From positions 186,001 through 250,000 of the forward strand of contig NZ_JARZAG010000010.1 in NCBI RefSeq assembly GCF_029892155.1: a DNA stretch of 64,000 nucleotides. The letters run 5' to 3'. Positions within the stretch are counted from its first letter, which is position 1. Every line of letters starts with the position of its first letter. The translations under genes were made by a program, and so were the position numbers. Under the pieces are notes generated by a model that was not told where the DNA came from, did no database searches, and worked only from the letters and a program-made list of their open reading frames with translations. The stretch is from Kitasatospora sp. GAS204B (GTDB lineage: Bacteria > Actinomycetota > Actinomycetes > Streptomycetales > Streptomycetaceae). Below, one piece after another: positions 16,418-26,925 of this stretch.

Positions 16418-19400
16418 TCAGCCCGCGCCCAGTGAACGGAGTTCCTCGGCCAGGGCGCCGAGCGTCGGGTATTCGAACAACACGGCGATGCTGAGGTCGA
16501 TGCGATACCTGGCCCTGATCCGGGTGATCAGGTCCACCGCGGTGAGCGAGTTGCCGCCGAGGGTGAAGAAGTCGTCCCCCGGCCCGATGTCCGGGATTCC
16601 CAGCGCGTCGGTCCACAGCTCTCGCATGGTGTCCACCGTCGACTGCTCCGCCGCCTGCGGCAACGCCTCCGGAGTCAGAGTCGGCACCGGTGTCGGCACC
16701 GCGGCGGCCCGGTGCTCCGGGGTCGCGGCGGGCACGGGCAACGCTTCGACGGCCGGCCGGGCGACCACGGGAACCCGACGCGCGTCCGCGGAGAGCACCG
16801 GTACGCCGTCCCGGAACCGTGCCACCGCGACCTGTCGCGGCGTCCTGGCACCGATCAGCTCAAGCAGCAGCCCGACCCCGGTCTCGGGATCGATACCGGT
16901 CTGACCGGACGTGGCGTCAGCCTCCGGCCTGCCGGGAGCCCGCGGCTCGTCCACCTCCGCGACCGGGGTGTCCCCCACGACGAACCCGTCCTCCACCCGT
17001 CGCATGGCGAAGCCCTCGATCTCGACCAGCAATCGCCCGTCGGGCGCCACTACATCGATGTCGGCCACGATCAGGCCGTCGGCGCCGCTGCCACGACGGA
17101 TGTGGCTGTAGATCCGGGCGGGCAGCCGGTCGTACACCACGACCGACCGGTACATGAACGGCAGGTGCGGGGCATCGCGCTCCGGGTCGCGAGCGAAGGC
17201 GGTGGCGTTGTCCAGCAGCGCGGGGTGCAGTTCGTGTTCGGTTGCCTCGGCCGCGAACGCCTCCGGCAGGTCCAGCCGCACCAGTATCTCGCCGGGATCC
17301 GCCGGGCCGGATCCGACCTCCGTGACATTGCTCCAGCGAGGGCCGAACTCGACCAGTCGGCGCTCCGGTTCCCCTCGCTCCCGGCGGTCGGACAGGGAGA
17401 CCCGCAGGGTGTCCAGGTCCAGCTGACGAGCGGTGCCCGCTGCGCTCTCCACCCTGCCGGTCGCGTGCACCTGCACGTCACCGACGGCCCGGGTGCCGGC
17501 GAACGAACGCACCACGAACTGCCATACGTCGTCGCCCGGCGTGAACGCGATCTCCATCGTCCGGGAGTCATGCACCACCAGCGGTGTCCGGAAGACCACC
17601 TCGGTCAGCCGGACGGGCGTGGCCGCTCCGTCGAGCACCTGGGCCCGGAAGGCGCGGACCACGAAGTCGAGGTGGCCGGTCCCCGGCAGCACCGCCTCAC
17701 CGTTGATCCGGTGCTCGTCCAGCATCGGGCACTCGCTCGGGGTCAGCGCGGCCCGCCACACCGGCCCCGCCACCGCCGCGGTCGCCTCTGTCTGCTTCGC
17801 GAGACCGGGCACGGCCATCCCGACCGAATTCCAGGCAGGCCAGTTGATGGTCAGGGCACGGCGGGCGAACGGCAGCTGCGTCGCGGCAAAGGCATCGAGG
17901 AAGCAGTTCGCGGCAGCGTAGTCCCCGCTCCCGCGCAGACCCCGGAGTGCGGCCGTACTCGAAAAGGCCACGAAGAAGTCGAGACTCGGCCGGTCGGCGA
18001 ACGCCTCGGCCAGTGCGAGGGAGCCGAGCACCTTCGGCGCGAGCACCGCTTCGGCCTGCTGCCGCGTGCGGAACTGCATCATCCCGTCGCCCGCCACACC
18101 GGCGAGGTGCAACACCCCGGCGATCGGGCCGCGCCGGCCGGTGGCCTCGGCCAGCGCCGCGCGCAGGGCCGCCGGGTCGCTCAGGTCCGCGGTGACGATC
18201 CGGTACGAGGCCCCCAGCTCCTCGATCTCCTCCAGCCCCGCACGCAGCCGGGTGGTCCGCTCGTCCGCTCCGTCCGGCACCCGGTGCGGCTCCTCGACCT
18301 CGGCGAGTCCGGTCCTGCCCAGCAGCAGCAGGTGCGGGCGCAGGCCCGTTCGGGCGATCCCCTTGGCCACCTCCAGGCCCAGCCCACCGAGTCCACCCGT
18401 GATCAGGTAGCTGCCGCCGGGCCGGAACGCCGTGGCCGTACCGCTCTCGGGCACGAACTGCTGCTCACTCCTGACCCACCGCCGGTCACCGCGCAGGGCC
18501 ACCACCTCGTGGGACGACCAGTCGGCGAGTTCGTCGGTCAGGTCCTCCTCCGGGACTCCGCGGCCCAGGTCGATCAACTTGCACGCGGTGCCGGGCTCTT
18601 CGACGGCAAGAGTCCGGACCAGTCCGTGCAGGGTCGCCTTGACCGCATCGACCTGCTCGCCCCCGGAGACATCCACCGACCGGTCGGTGAGGACCAGCAG
18701 TCCGGGAACCGGGTTCCCCGCCGCCCGCCGCGCGCCCTGCTGGACGAAGGCCAGCACGCTGTGGAAGGAACGCTCCGTCTGGCCGGGGGCGTTCGCCACG
18801 GTGGGGGGCGCCCACGCGCCGAGCGTGGCAGCGTGCACGACCAGGCGCGGATAGCTGCCGCGCCGCGCGAGCGCGGTGAACACGCGCTCGATGTCCTCGG
18901 TGCTGTCACGGCGGATACGGAAGCCCACAGCGGTCTCCCGGTACGCCTCGCCCGGGGTGACCGGAATGACCCGAAGACCGGCTCGCTGCAGTGCTGCGGC
19001 CACCTCGCCGGCCGAGGACCGGTCCTCGGGCAGGAGCGCCAGCGCTGTGGTCGCGCCGCCCCGCGCCGATCCGGACCCGCGCGGCTGTTCGGTCCACGAG
19101 AGCGTGTAGAACGGCAGCGGCCGCGCCTCGTGCTCGGGCTCCTCCCGCCCGGCCTCCTCATGGCCGACAACGGCGTTGACGACCGCCGCCGCAGCTGCCT
19201 CGGTGCTCCCGCTGCTCTCGGCGGGCGTTTCGACCCAGTGGCGCGTGCGCTGGTACGGGTAGCCCGGCACCACCGTACGGCGCCACGTCTCCTGCTGTGC
19301 CATCCTCGCCCAGTCGAGCGGGTGGCCCTCGGTCCACAGCACTGCCGCCGCCGCGAGCAGCGACTCCCAGTCGCCGCGCGCCGCCCCCGGGTGCGGCAGG

Positions 19401-21865
19401 CTCGCCACCACCGCGCTGCGTCCCTGCGTGACCTCGCGGTGCGGCTTGGCCAGGCCGGCGAGGGCCTGCTGGGGCCCCACCTCCAGCAGCAGCTGCGGCC
19501 CCTCGGCGAGCATGCCGTCCAGGGCCCGGCCGAACCAGACGGGGGTGGTGAGCTGGTCTGCCCAGAAGTCGGGGTCGACGGCCTGGGCCTCGGTCAGGAG
19601 GCCGCCGCTCGCTGCGGAGTACAACGGGATCTCCGGCGCCCGGAGAACGATCCCCTCGAAGGACCGCCGGAACTCCTCGGCCGCCGGTGCCATGGCCTCG
19701 CTGTGGAAGGCGTGCGAGGTACGCACGCTCTTCGTGCGGATCCCCCGCTCGGCCAGCAGCCGGGCGAAATCGTCCAGGGCAGCCTTCGGTCCGGCTACCA
19801 CGGTCTGCCGGGGCCCGTTGACCACCGCGACACCGATCGCGGGCGGCAGGAGGTCCTCGATCTCCGTCGGCGCGGCTGACACCGCGAGCATCGCACCGGC
19901 CGGCATCGCCGCCATGGCACCGGCCCGAGCCGCCACCAGCCGTGCGGCGTCGGCGAGTTCGAACACCCCGGCCACGGTGGCCGCGGTGAGCTCACCGATG
20001 CTGTGACCCAGCAACCGTTCGGGGCGCACTCCCCAGGACTGCCACATCCGGCTCAGCGCCCACTCGACCGCGAACAGCAACGGCTGGGCGAGCTCGGTCC
20101 TCTGGAGTTCCTCATCCTCCGTGGCCTCGCGCCAGGCACTCCCGGCAGCGGCACCAGCCTCGTCCAGCAGGGCCAGGCACTCGTCGAACGACTGGGTGAA
20201 CACCCGGTCGACTCCGTGGAGTCCGGCCGCCATGGCGGCGTGCTGCGAGCCCTGGCCGGGGAAGAGGAAGGCGACCGGGCGGGGCTCCTCGGCGGACCCG
20301 GTGACGACGGCCGGGGCGCCCGGTACTCCGCGCAGCGCGGCCGCCGACTCCGCGGCGCTCGACGCCACCACGGCCGACCGGACCACCTCGGCCTTCCGGC
20401 CGTGCTGCATCGTGAGGACGGTGTCGGCGAACAGCTCCTCTCCGGCGCCGGCGAGGTGGGCTGCCAGCCTGCTCCGGTACTCCTGTTCGGCCTGCGGTGT
20501 CCGGCCCGACCAGACGACCAGACGCGGGCGGTGGTCGGTTTCCGCGGAGTCCCGCAGCGGGGCCTCCTCCAGCACCATGTGCACATTGGTGCCGCCGATT
20601 CCGAGTGAATGGACCGCCGAGCGACGCGGCTTCCCGTCGGCACGCTCCCACTTCTGCAGCGTGTCGTTCACGAAGAACGGCGACCGGTCGAACTCGGCCT
20701 TGGGGTTGGGCTCGCTGAAGTTGATACTGGCCGGGATCCGCTCGTTCTCCAGCGCCAGCACCATCTTGATGAGGGCCGCCGAACCCGCCGCGTGACCGAG
20801 GTGTCCGATGTTGCCCTTGACCGAGGAGAGCGCGATGCTCCCTGGCGTCATGTGGCCGTCCGCGAGGGACCGGTAGGCGTCGTTGAGTGCCGCCACCTCG
20901 ATCAGGTCGCCCAGTGGGGTACCCGTGCCGTGGGACTCCACGTAGGAGATGTCGGACGGCTCGACTCCGGCCATCAGCATCGCCTCGCTGATCACGGCGG
21001 ACTGGCCGGCCATGCTGGGGGCACTGAAGCCGATCTTGTCCGAGCCGTCGTTGTTCACCGCGGAGCTGCGGATGACCGCTCGGATATTGTCACCGTCCGC
21101 CAGCGCGTCGCTCAGCCGCTTCAGCGCGACGACACCGACGCCGCTGCCAAAGATGGTGCCGTCCGCATCCCGGTCGAAGGGCCGCACTCGGCCCTCCTTG
21201 CTCAACGGGCTGCCCGGGGCCCACCAGTGTCCGTGCCCGAGGGGGAACTCGACGTCCGCCCCGCCGGCCAGGGCGATCTCACACTCGCCGTTGCGCAGGG
21301 CCTGAACAGCCAGGTGGGTTGCGACCAGCGAGCTGGAGCAGGCGGTCTGCACAGTGAAGCTGGGCCCCTGGAAACCGAACTTGTAGGACACCAGGGTCGC
21401 TACGTAGTCGGTGTTGTTGAGCACCGCGAGCGAGATGCCGGAGGCACTGCGCAGCGCGCTCTCGGTCTTGCCCTCCAGCGCGCCGTAGCGGTTCGCCCCG
21501 CCCGAGGCGAAGACGCCGACGTCGGTGACCGTTCCCGGCGCGTACCCCGCGTTCTCGAACGCGGCGTGCGCGGTCTCCAGGAGCAGGCGCATCTGCGGGT
21601 GGCACAGCTGTGCCTCACGCGGTGTCAGACCGAAGAACGCGGCATCGAACTTGTCCACGTCCGGTGCCAGTGCGACGGCCTTGACGTAGTCCGGATCGGC
21701 GAGGACCTCGTGCGAGACACCGAGAGCCAACAGTTCGTCGTCCGAGGGACGATGAACCGACTCCCTTCCCTCGCACAGGTTCCGCCAGTACTGGTCGACA
21801 TCGCCGGCGCCGGGGAAACGCCCGGCTATCCCGATGATCGCAATGGGTTCGGCGTACTCGCTCAT
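16418..21865 (-). CDS. Type I PKS module, KS-AT-KR-DH-ACP
   Basis: A 1815-residue PKS module. KS has Cys176 in TACSSSL, ESHGTGTPLGD and NIGHLGHAAG. AT has Ser622 in GHSIGE and the malonyl motif HAFH. A KR follows (LITGGLGGLG near 1156, with AFSSTAALRGLRGSGDYAAAN carrying the Ser/Tyr/Asn set). The next domain reads as a dehydratase: HRINGEAVLP near 1385 fits HxxxGxxxxP, and HPALLDNATA holds the second Asp, but the usual Gln/His four residues later is Ala. The ACP serine is in GGNSL near 1773. KR before DH reverses the usual modular order. There is no release domain. The ATG overlaps the upstream NRPS stop by 4 nt, so this module acts directly after that NRPS. Confidence 0.92.
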   Translation of the reverse strand: MSEYAEPIAIIGIAGRFPGAGDVDQYWRNLCEGRESVHRPSDDELLALGVSHEVLADPDYVKAVALAPDVDKFDAAFFGLTPREAQLCHPQMRLLLETAHAAFENAGYAPGTVTDVGVFASGGANRYGALEGKTESALRSASGISLAVLNNTDYVATLVSYKFGFQGPSFTVQTACSSSLVATHLAVQALRNGECEIALAGGADVEFPLGHGHWWAPGSPLSKEGRVRPFDRDADGTIFGSGVGVVALKRLSDALADGDNIRAVIRSSAVNNDGSDKIGFSAPSMAGQSAVISEAMLMAGVEPSDISYVESHGTGTPLGDLIEVAALNDAYRSLADGHMTPGSIALSSVKGNIGHLGHAAGSAALIKMVLALENERIPASINFSEPNPKAEFDRSPFFVNDTLQKWERADGKPRRSAVHSLGIGGTNVHMVLEEAPLRDSAETDHRPRLVVWSGRTPQAEQEYRSRLAAHLAGAGEELFADTVLTMQHGRKAEVVRSAVVASSAAESAAALRGVPGAPAVVTGSAEEPRPVAFLFPGQGSQHAAMAAGLHGVDRVFTQSFDECLALLDEAGAAAGSAWREATEDEELQRTELAQPLLFAVEWALSRMWQSWGVRPERLLGHSIGELTAATVAGVFELADAARLVAARAGAMAAMPAGAMLAVSAAPTEIEDLLPPAIGVAVVNGPRQTVVAGPKAALDDFARLLAERGIRTKSVRTSHAFHSEAMAPAAEEFRRSFEGIVLRAPEIPLYSAASGGLLTEAQAVDPDFWADQLTTPVWFGRALDGMLAEGPQLLLEVGPQQALAGLAKPHREVTQGRSAVVASLPHPGAARGDWESLLAAAAVLWTEGHPLDWARMAQQETWRRTVVPGYPYQRTRHWVETPAESSGSTEAAAAAVVNAVVGHEEAGREEPEHEARPLPFYTLSWTEQPRGSGSARGGATTALALLPEDRSSAGEVAAALQRAGLRVIPVTPGEAYRETAVGFRIRRDSTEDIERVFTALARRGSYPRLVVHAATLGAWAPPTVANAPGQTERSFHSVLAFVQQGARRAAGNPVPGLLVLTDRSVDVSGGEQVDAVKATLHGLVRTLAVEEPGTACKLIDLGRGVPEEDLTDELADWSSHEVVALRGDRRWVRSEQQFVPESGTATAFRPGGSYLITGGLGGLGLEVAKGIARTGLRPHLLLLGRTGLAEVEEPHRVPDGADERTTRLRAGLEEIEELGASYRIVTADLSDPAALRAALAEATGRRGPIAGVLHLAGVAGDGMMQFRTRQQAEAVLAPKVLGSLALAEAFADRPSLDFFVAFSSTAALRGLRGSGDYAAANCFLDAFAATQLPFARRALTINWPAWNSVGMAVPGLAKQTEATAAVAGPVWRAALTPSECPMLDEHRINGEAVLPGTGHLDFVVRAFRAQVLDGAATPVRLTEVVFRTPLVVHDSRTMEIAFTPGDDVWQFVVRSFAGTRAVGDVQVHATGRVESAAGTARQLDLDTLRVSLSDRRERGEPERRLVEFGPRWSNVTEVGSGPADPGEILVRLDLPEAFAAEATEHELHPALLDNATAFARDPERDAPHLPFMYRSVVVYDRLPARIYSHIRRGSGADGLIVADIDVVAPDGRLLVEIEGFAMRRVEDGFVVGDTPVAEVDEPRAPGRPEADATSGQTGIDPETGVGLLLELIGARTPRQVAVARFRDGVPVLSADARRVPVVARPAVEALPVPAATPEHRAAAVPTPVPTLTPEALPQAAEQSTVDTMRELWTDALGIPDIGPGDDFFTLGGNSLTAVDLITRIRARYRIDLSIAVLFEYPTLGALAEELRSLGAG

Positions 21866-24800
21866 GCATGCTCCTGGTGACTGCGGTAGAGCTGGCTACG
21901 GATGCTCCGGCGGCTTTCTGCGGCACGGACGGCGGTCTGGTTCGGCCGGGGCCGCCGCCCGGTCCGTCGCGATGAGGCGGTAGCGGCGCCGGACAGGTGG
22001 GCGGCCAGAGACCGCAGAGTGGTGTGGGTGAACAGGTCGGTCACGGCGATCTGGTCGTCGAACTCCTCGACCAGCCGAGCGTGCAGCCGCAGCACGGCCA
22101 TCGAGTTGAGCCCGGCGTCGAAGAAGTTCTCGTCCGGGCCGAGGTCGCGATCGATGAAGCACTTGATGTACTCGCTCAGCCGGGCCACGGTCACGTTGTC
22201 GATCACTGCCGTCCGCACGCCTGGGGCGGCGCTCGGCCCGACCGGCGGCCGACCGGCGGCCTTGTGGTTGCCGTCCCGAGCGAGGCGTTCGACGACCCTG
22301 ACCGTGGCGGGCACGGCCGCCTTCGGCAGCCTGGCGGCGAGGTGGGCCCGCAGTTCGGCGGGCTCCGGGGCCGCACCCGGCACTGGTGTGACGTACAGCG
22401 TCAGTGTCTCGCCGCCGACCGTCTCGGCCAGGGCCGCGGCGGCCTCGCGGACGCCAGAGTGCCGCAGGGCGACGGCCTCGACCTCTTCCAAGGTCACGCG
22501 CAACCCGTGGATCAGGACCTGGCGGTCGGATCGGCCCGCGAGATGGATCCGGCCTGACGGATCGAGCCGGCCGAGGTCGCCGGTGCGGAACGCCGCGGGC
22601 CGCGAGCTGTCCGAACCGGAGACGAACCGGTCCTGTCGTTCGGCACCGTCGAGGTAGCCGTCCGCAACCTGACCACCGCACACGATCAGCTCACCGAGCT
22701 GCCCGACGCCGCACGGCCGGCCACCGGCGTCGACGACGGCCAGTTCCGTACCGGGAACCGCCCTACCGATCGGCAACGTGGCGTCCGCCGGCAGCGGCTC
22801 GTCCGCGACACGGGTCCACGCCGCGATCTGGGGGGTCTCCGTCGCACCGTAGGCGTTCACCAGCGTTGCTCCGGTCACCGTGCGCAGTCTGCCGGCCAAC
22901 CCCCCGCGGAGCGGTGCACCACCGGTGACCACCAGCCGAAGGGCCGTCAGGCGCTCGCCGTGGCGCTCCTCGCCGCCGGCCAGCACCAGTTCGAGGAGCG
23001 CGGGCGTTGTGTGCAGGACAGTGATCCGCTGCCGAAGCAGGAAGTCGAACAGTCTCGCCGGAGTGCTGTACACGTCGTCCGGGGGAACCACCAGGGTGCC
23101 ACCGCTGAGCAGCGGCGCCAGGACGTCCCTCAGCAGCGGGTCGTGCCCGAGCCCGGCCAGCAGGGGGACCCGGTCCTCAGGGGTGAACTCGAACTCGCCC
23201 AGGTACCAGTCCATCGCGGTTCGCAGCGGACCGGGTGGGACCACGACTCCAGCGGGCCGGCCGGTGGTTCCCGAGGTGAACAGCACATGACTGGCCCCCG
23301 GCAGCGAGCGCGGATCCTCGACGCCGTCGGAGAGCACGGGGGCGGCGGAGTCCATCGGCACCGTCAGGGTGTGGGACGGTCGCAGCTGCCGACGGCAGTC
23401 GTCCAACCGTCCGCCGGGAAGCGTTCCGTCCACCAGTGCCGCGACCGCTCCCGTTCGCCAGACGGCCAGCAGCGCCACCGCCAGGCGCGGCAGGCGTGCG
23501 GTGCGCAGTTCCACGACGGAACCGGTCCCGCAACCGGCCGAGGCGAGCCGGTCGGCCAACTCGGCCACCTCGCGCTCCAGCTGGCCGTAGGTCATGGCCG
23601 CACCGTCCGGCATGGCGATCGCCACCCGGTCCGCCTGCCGTGCGGCCGTTTCCATGACCTGTGCGACCACCGGCCGGCCGGGAACGGAGCGCTGCGGGGC
23701 TTGGTGCCGGCGAACCGCCAGGTCGGTCATCCGCCCGGTCCGCAGGTCGAGCGCGTCCAGCTGGGAGGCCGGATCCTCGATCACCTGGTCCAGCACCGCC
23801 AGGCACTGGTCGACCAGCTCGTCGGCCACGGCGGACGCCACCCGGTCGACGGCCCGCACCAGGTCGATCCGGTATCCGCCGTCACCCGCGACGTCGCGCC
23901 GCAGGTAGAAGTTCAGGTCGAACAGGGCAGGTGTCCAGGGGGTCTCGTACTCCTCGACAGACAGGCCGGGCAGGGACGGAGCAGGCGCCGACTGGCTGAG
24001 GTCGTTCAGCCAGACCTGGAAGAGCGGGTTGCCGGTGGGCTGGGTGGGCACACCCAGCGCCTCGACGACGGCGTCGAAGGCCGGCCTGTGGTGCTGCAGG
24101 CCCTCGACCTGCCGCTGCCTCGCATGAGCGAGCAGCGCGGTGAAATCCCGGTGGTCCCGCACGTCGACCCGGATCGGCAGGCTGTCCACGAGGAATCCGA
24201 CGAGTTGCTCTTCCTCGACGGTCCGCCGTCGCGACGCCGCCATGCCGAGCACGACGCTGTGCTGCCCGGACCAGGCTGACAGGACGACACTCACACAGGC
24301 CAGCAGAAGGGTCGCCGGGGTGACCGCGGCTCGCGCGGCGAGTTCGCGCATCTTCTGGCTGCGGTCCGCTCCGAGCGAGCGGCGGTGCGCCTCCCCTGCC
24401 GTGTCCGGCGGACCTTCCGACGGCCGCTGGAAAGGCAGTCGAAGTTCGCGGGGCGCCTCCGACAGGCGCTCCCGCCAGTGGTCCAGGTCGGCCTGCCACC
24501 GCGGCGAGCCGACCTCGCAGGCTTCGCGCTCGGCATGGCCGGCGTGGCTCGGTGCCGGTTCGAAGACGGGCCGAACTCCCCGCAGCGCCGCCGCATAGGC
24601 GGTGGCGAGGTCCGCGAGGACGATCTCGGTGGTCCGCTGGTCGGCGATGACGTGGTGCAGGGAGAGGACGAAGCAGCTCTCCCCGCCCGCCAGGGAACGG
24701 AACAGGCCAGCCCGGAGCAGGGGTGCTCGATCGAGCGCGATCGGGTCGCGCACCAACTCGTCCGTGAACCGTTCGATGGACCTGTCGGTCAGTGCCTGCA

Positions 24801-26925
24801 CGGCCGTCCGCTCCACCAGGGTGGGCGCTGCGCTCACGTCGTACCGCCAGCTCGGCTCCTCGCTGCCGACCACCCTTGCGCGCAGCGCGTCATGCCGGTC
24901 GACGACCGCGGCGAGAGCCGCTTGCAGTGCGGTCACCGAGACCTCGCCGCGCAGCCGGAGCACGGAGAGCACGTGGTAGGCGGAGGAGTCGGGGTGCAGC
25001 TTGCTCCACAACCAGAGCCGGCGCTGCCCGGGAGCCAGCGGCGAGGACCCGCTCCTGCGGTCCGGCGCGTCCGACTGGGCCCGCACCGCGGTCGAAGGCG
25101 CGCACGGGACGGCATCGGCTGCCTCCACGAACGCCTCCAGCTCCTTCAGCGACGCGTTCTCGTCGAGTAGCAGCCGCAGCGGGACCTCGACCCCGAGGTG
25201 CTCCAGACACCATCCGGCCAGCCGTGCCGCGAGCAGCGAATGGCCGCCGAGACTGACGAAGCCCTCGGTGTCGCCTTCCGTGCCCTCGGGCCGGGCCACC
25301 AGGTCCCACCAGGTGCCGGCCAGGTCCGAGGTGTCCGCGGCCCCGGGCATCCGCGAGGGCGCTCGGTGTCGGCCGAGCACCTCCCGCAGTCGGCGCCGGT
25401 CGGCCTTGCCGCTGTGTCCCAGCGGGATCGCGTCGAGCCACGTGACGCCGGAGGGCACGTAGGCCGACGGCAACCGCTCGCTCAGGTAGGACCGCAACTG
25501 CGACTCGGTCGGCTCGCGATCCGCGAACGCCGGGCGTGCCGTCACCGCCGCCAGCAGCCGGGACTCGCCGGGCTCCCGCCCCTCCACCACCACCGCGACG
25601 GCATGGCCGACCGCCGGGTGCCCGCCCAGGACCTGTTCCACCTCGCCCAACTCGACCCGCACTCCGCGGATCTTGACCTGGTCATCGGCCCGGCCGAGGT
25701 ATTCGAGGCCGCCCTCGACCTCACGGACCAGATCCCCGGTCCGATAGCAGGTGGCGCCCCCGACACGCCGGAAAGCCGCTGCGGTGGCGTCGGGCCGGTT
25801 GACGTACTCCCGGGCGACCGGGACACCGCCGATCCACAGTTCACCGACGTCGCCGGCCGCGACCGGCTTCCGCTCGCCGTCCAGGACGTGGAGCACGCAG
25901 TTGTCGATCGGCCTGCCGATCAGCACCCGGTCCCCGACCTCCAGGGTCCTGGGCACCGGCCAGTACGTGACGTCGATGGCGGCTTCGGTGGGTCCGTAGA
26001 GGTTGTGCAACTCGGCGTCGAACACCTGGTGGAAGCGGACCGCCACGGCCGCCGGCAGAGCCTCCCCGCTGCAGAACACGCGACGCAGTGATGCGCCGTC
26101 GCGGCCACTGGCGCTCTGGAGGAACACCGCCAGCATGGAAGGGACGAAGTGACAGGTCGTCACCTGGTACCTCCGCACGAAGCGCATGACCAGGGCCGGA
26201 TCGCGGTGGTCGCCCTCGGGCATGAAGAGGCACTGGGCTCCTGCGATCAGCGGCCAGAACAGCTCCCAACCTGACACGTCGAACGTGCACGGGGTCTTCT
26301 GCAGAACGACGTCGTCCTCGGCGAGACCGTAGTGGCGGTCCATCCACACCAGGCGGTTGCACAGTGCGGCACTGCCCAGCAGCACGCCCTTCGGCGCGCC
26401 GGTCGAGCCCGAGGTGAACAGGACGTACACCGGGTCGTCCGGCGCGACCTTGCGAAGTGGCCGCAAGGCGTCGTGCTGCGGCGCCCCGGGAAGCGGTACC
26501 AGCGGGAGACCGGTCAACGCCTCACAGAGGTCCGCGGAATCCGCCACCACGGCCAGCGGTCGCGCGTCGGCGACCATCGACGCCACTCGGGTGCCCGGCT
26601 CCTCCAGGGACACCGGCAGGTACCAGCAACCGGCCTTGAGAATGCCGAGGAAGGCGACCAGCACATCGACGCTCCTGGCCAGTCGGACCACGACAGCGCC
26701 CCGACGTCCTCCCGTGGCCGCCTCGACCGCGACCGCGAACGCGTCGCTGAGCAGGTCGAGTTCCCGATAGGTCAACTGACGATTGACATCCCGGCAGGCA
26801 ACGGCCTGCGGAGAGCGGAGGGTACTCTCCCTCACCAGGCCGGGCAGGCCCCGATCGTAGGAGTGGACGATCACCGGCCCGCTGAGTACAGGACGCGGCC
26901 CTCGCGTATCGGCTGCATGGTTCAC
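21862..26925 (-). CDS. NRPS, A-PCP-C-A-PCP
   Basis: About 1687 residues from GTG 26925, preceded by GGAAGGG; an earlier in-frame GTG at 26946 has no RBS. The protein starts with an A domain (residues ~35-520; LFTSGSTGAPKG, NLYGPTEA, QVKIRGVRVELGE). I read its pocket as D-V-W-H-F-S-L-I-D-K, again serine-like. PCP1 follows (GGHSLL, ~590), then a C domain (~635-1070; HHVIADQ). A second A domain (~1080-1560; LFTSGTTGRPAG, NAYGATET) is atypical: HDPLLRDVL replaces the usual FDxxxWE, and the A8 region reads QVLIHGLRVTLEE. PCP2 has GLNSMAVL. With no C domain before A1, the condensation domain must come from another protein, most simply the C-terminal C of 4369-8703. The stop overlaps the PKS start. 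Confidence 0.93.
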   Translation of the reverse strand: MNHAADTRGPRPVLSGPVIVHSYDRGLPGLVRESTLRSPQAVACRDVNRQLTYRELDLLSDAFAVAVEAATGGRRGAVVVRLARSVDVLVAFLGILKAGCWYLPVSLEEPGTRVASMVADARPLAVVADSADLCEALTGLPLVPLPGAPQHDALRPLRKVAPDDPVYVLFTSGSTGAPKGVLLGSAALCNRLVWMDRHYGLAEDDVVLQKTPCTFDVSGWELFWPLIAGAQCLFMPEGDHRDPALVMRFVRRYQVTTCHFVPSMLAVFLQSASGRDGASLRRVFCSGEALPAAVAVRFHQVFDAELHNLYGPTEAAIDVTYWPVPRTLEVGDRVLIGRPIDNCVLHVLDGERKPVAAGDVGELWIGGVPVAREYVNRPDATAAAFRRVGGATCYRTGDLVREVEGGLEYLGRADDQVKIRGVRVELGEVEQVLGGHPAVGHAVAVVVEGREPGESRLLAAVTARPAFADREPTESQLRSYLSERLPSAYVPSGVTWLDAIPLGHSGKADRRRLREVLGRHRAPSRMPGAADTSDLAGTWWDLVARPEGTEGDTEGFVSLGGHSLLAARLAGWCLEHLGVEVPLRLLLDENASLKELEAFVEAADAVPCAPSTAVRAQSDAPDRRSGSSPLAPGQRRLWLWSKLHPDSSAYHVLSVLRLRGEVSVTALQAALAAVVDRHDALRARVVGSEEPSWRYDVSAAPTLVERTAVQALTDRSIERFTDELVRDPIALDRAPLLRAGLFRSLAGGESCFVLSLHHVIADQRTTEIVLADLATAYAAALRGVRPVFEPAPSHAGHAEREACEVGSPRWQADLDHWRERLSEAPRELRLPFQRPSEGPPDTAGEAHRRSLGADRSQKMRELAARAAVTPATLLLACVSVVLSAWSGQHSVVLGMAASRRRTVEEEQLVGFLVDSLPIRVDVRDHRDFTALLAHARQRQVEGLQHHRPAFDAVVEALGVPTQPTGNPLFQVWLNDLSQSAPAPSLPGLSVEEYETPWTPALFDLNFYLRRDVAGDGGYRIDLVRAVDRVASAVADELVDQCLAVLDQVIEDPASQLDALDLRTGRMTDLAVRRHQAPQRSVPGRPVVAQVMETAARQADRVAIAMPDGAAMTYGQLEREVAELADRLASAGCGTGSVVELRTARLPRLAVALLAVWRTGAVAALVDGTLPGGRLDDCRRQLRPSHTLTVPMDSAAPVLSDGVEDPRSLPGASHVLFTSGTTGRPAGVVVPPGPLRTAMDWYLGEFEFTPEDRVPLLAGLGHDPLLRDVLAPLLSGGTLVVPPDDVYSTPARLFDFLLRQRITVLHTTPALLELVLAGGEERHGERLTALRLVVTGGAPLRGGLAGRLRTVTGATLVNAYGATETPQIAAWTRVADEPLPADATLPIGRAVPGTELAVVDAGGRPCGVGQLGELIVCGGQVADGYLDGAERQDRFVSGSDSSRPAAFRTGDLGRLDPSGRIHLAGRSDRQVLIHGLRVTLEEVEAVALRHSGVREAAAALAETVGGETLTLYVTPVPGAAPEPAELRAHLAARLPKAAVPATVRVVERLARDGNHKAAGRPPVGPSAAPGVRTAVIDNVTVARLSEYIKCFIDRDLGPDENFFDAGLNSMAVLRLHARLVEEFDDQIAVTDLFTHTTLRSLAAHLSGAATASSRRTGRRPRPNQTAVRAAESRRSIRSQLYRSHQEHA

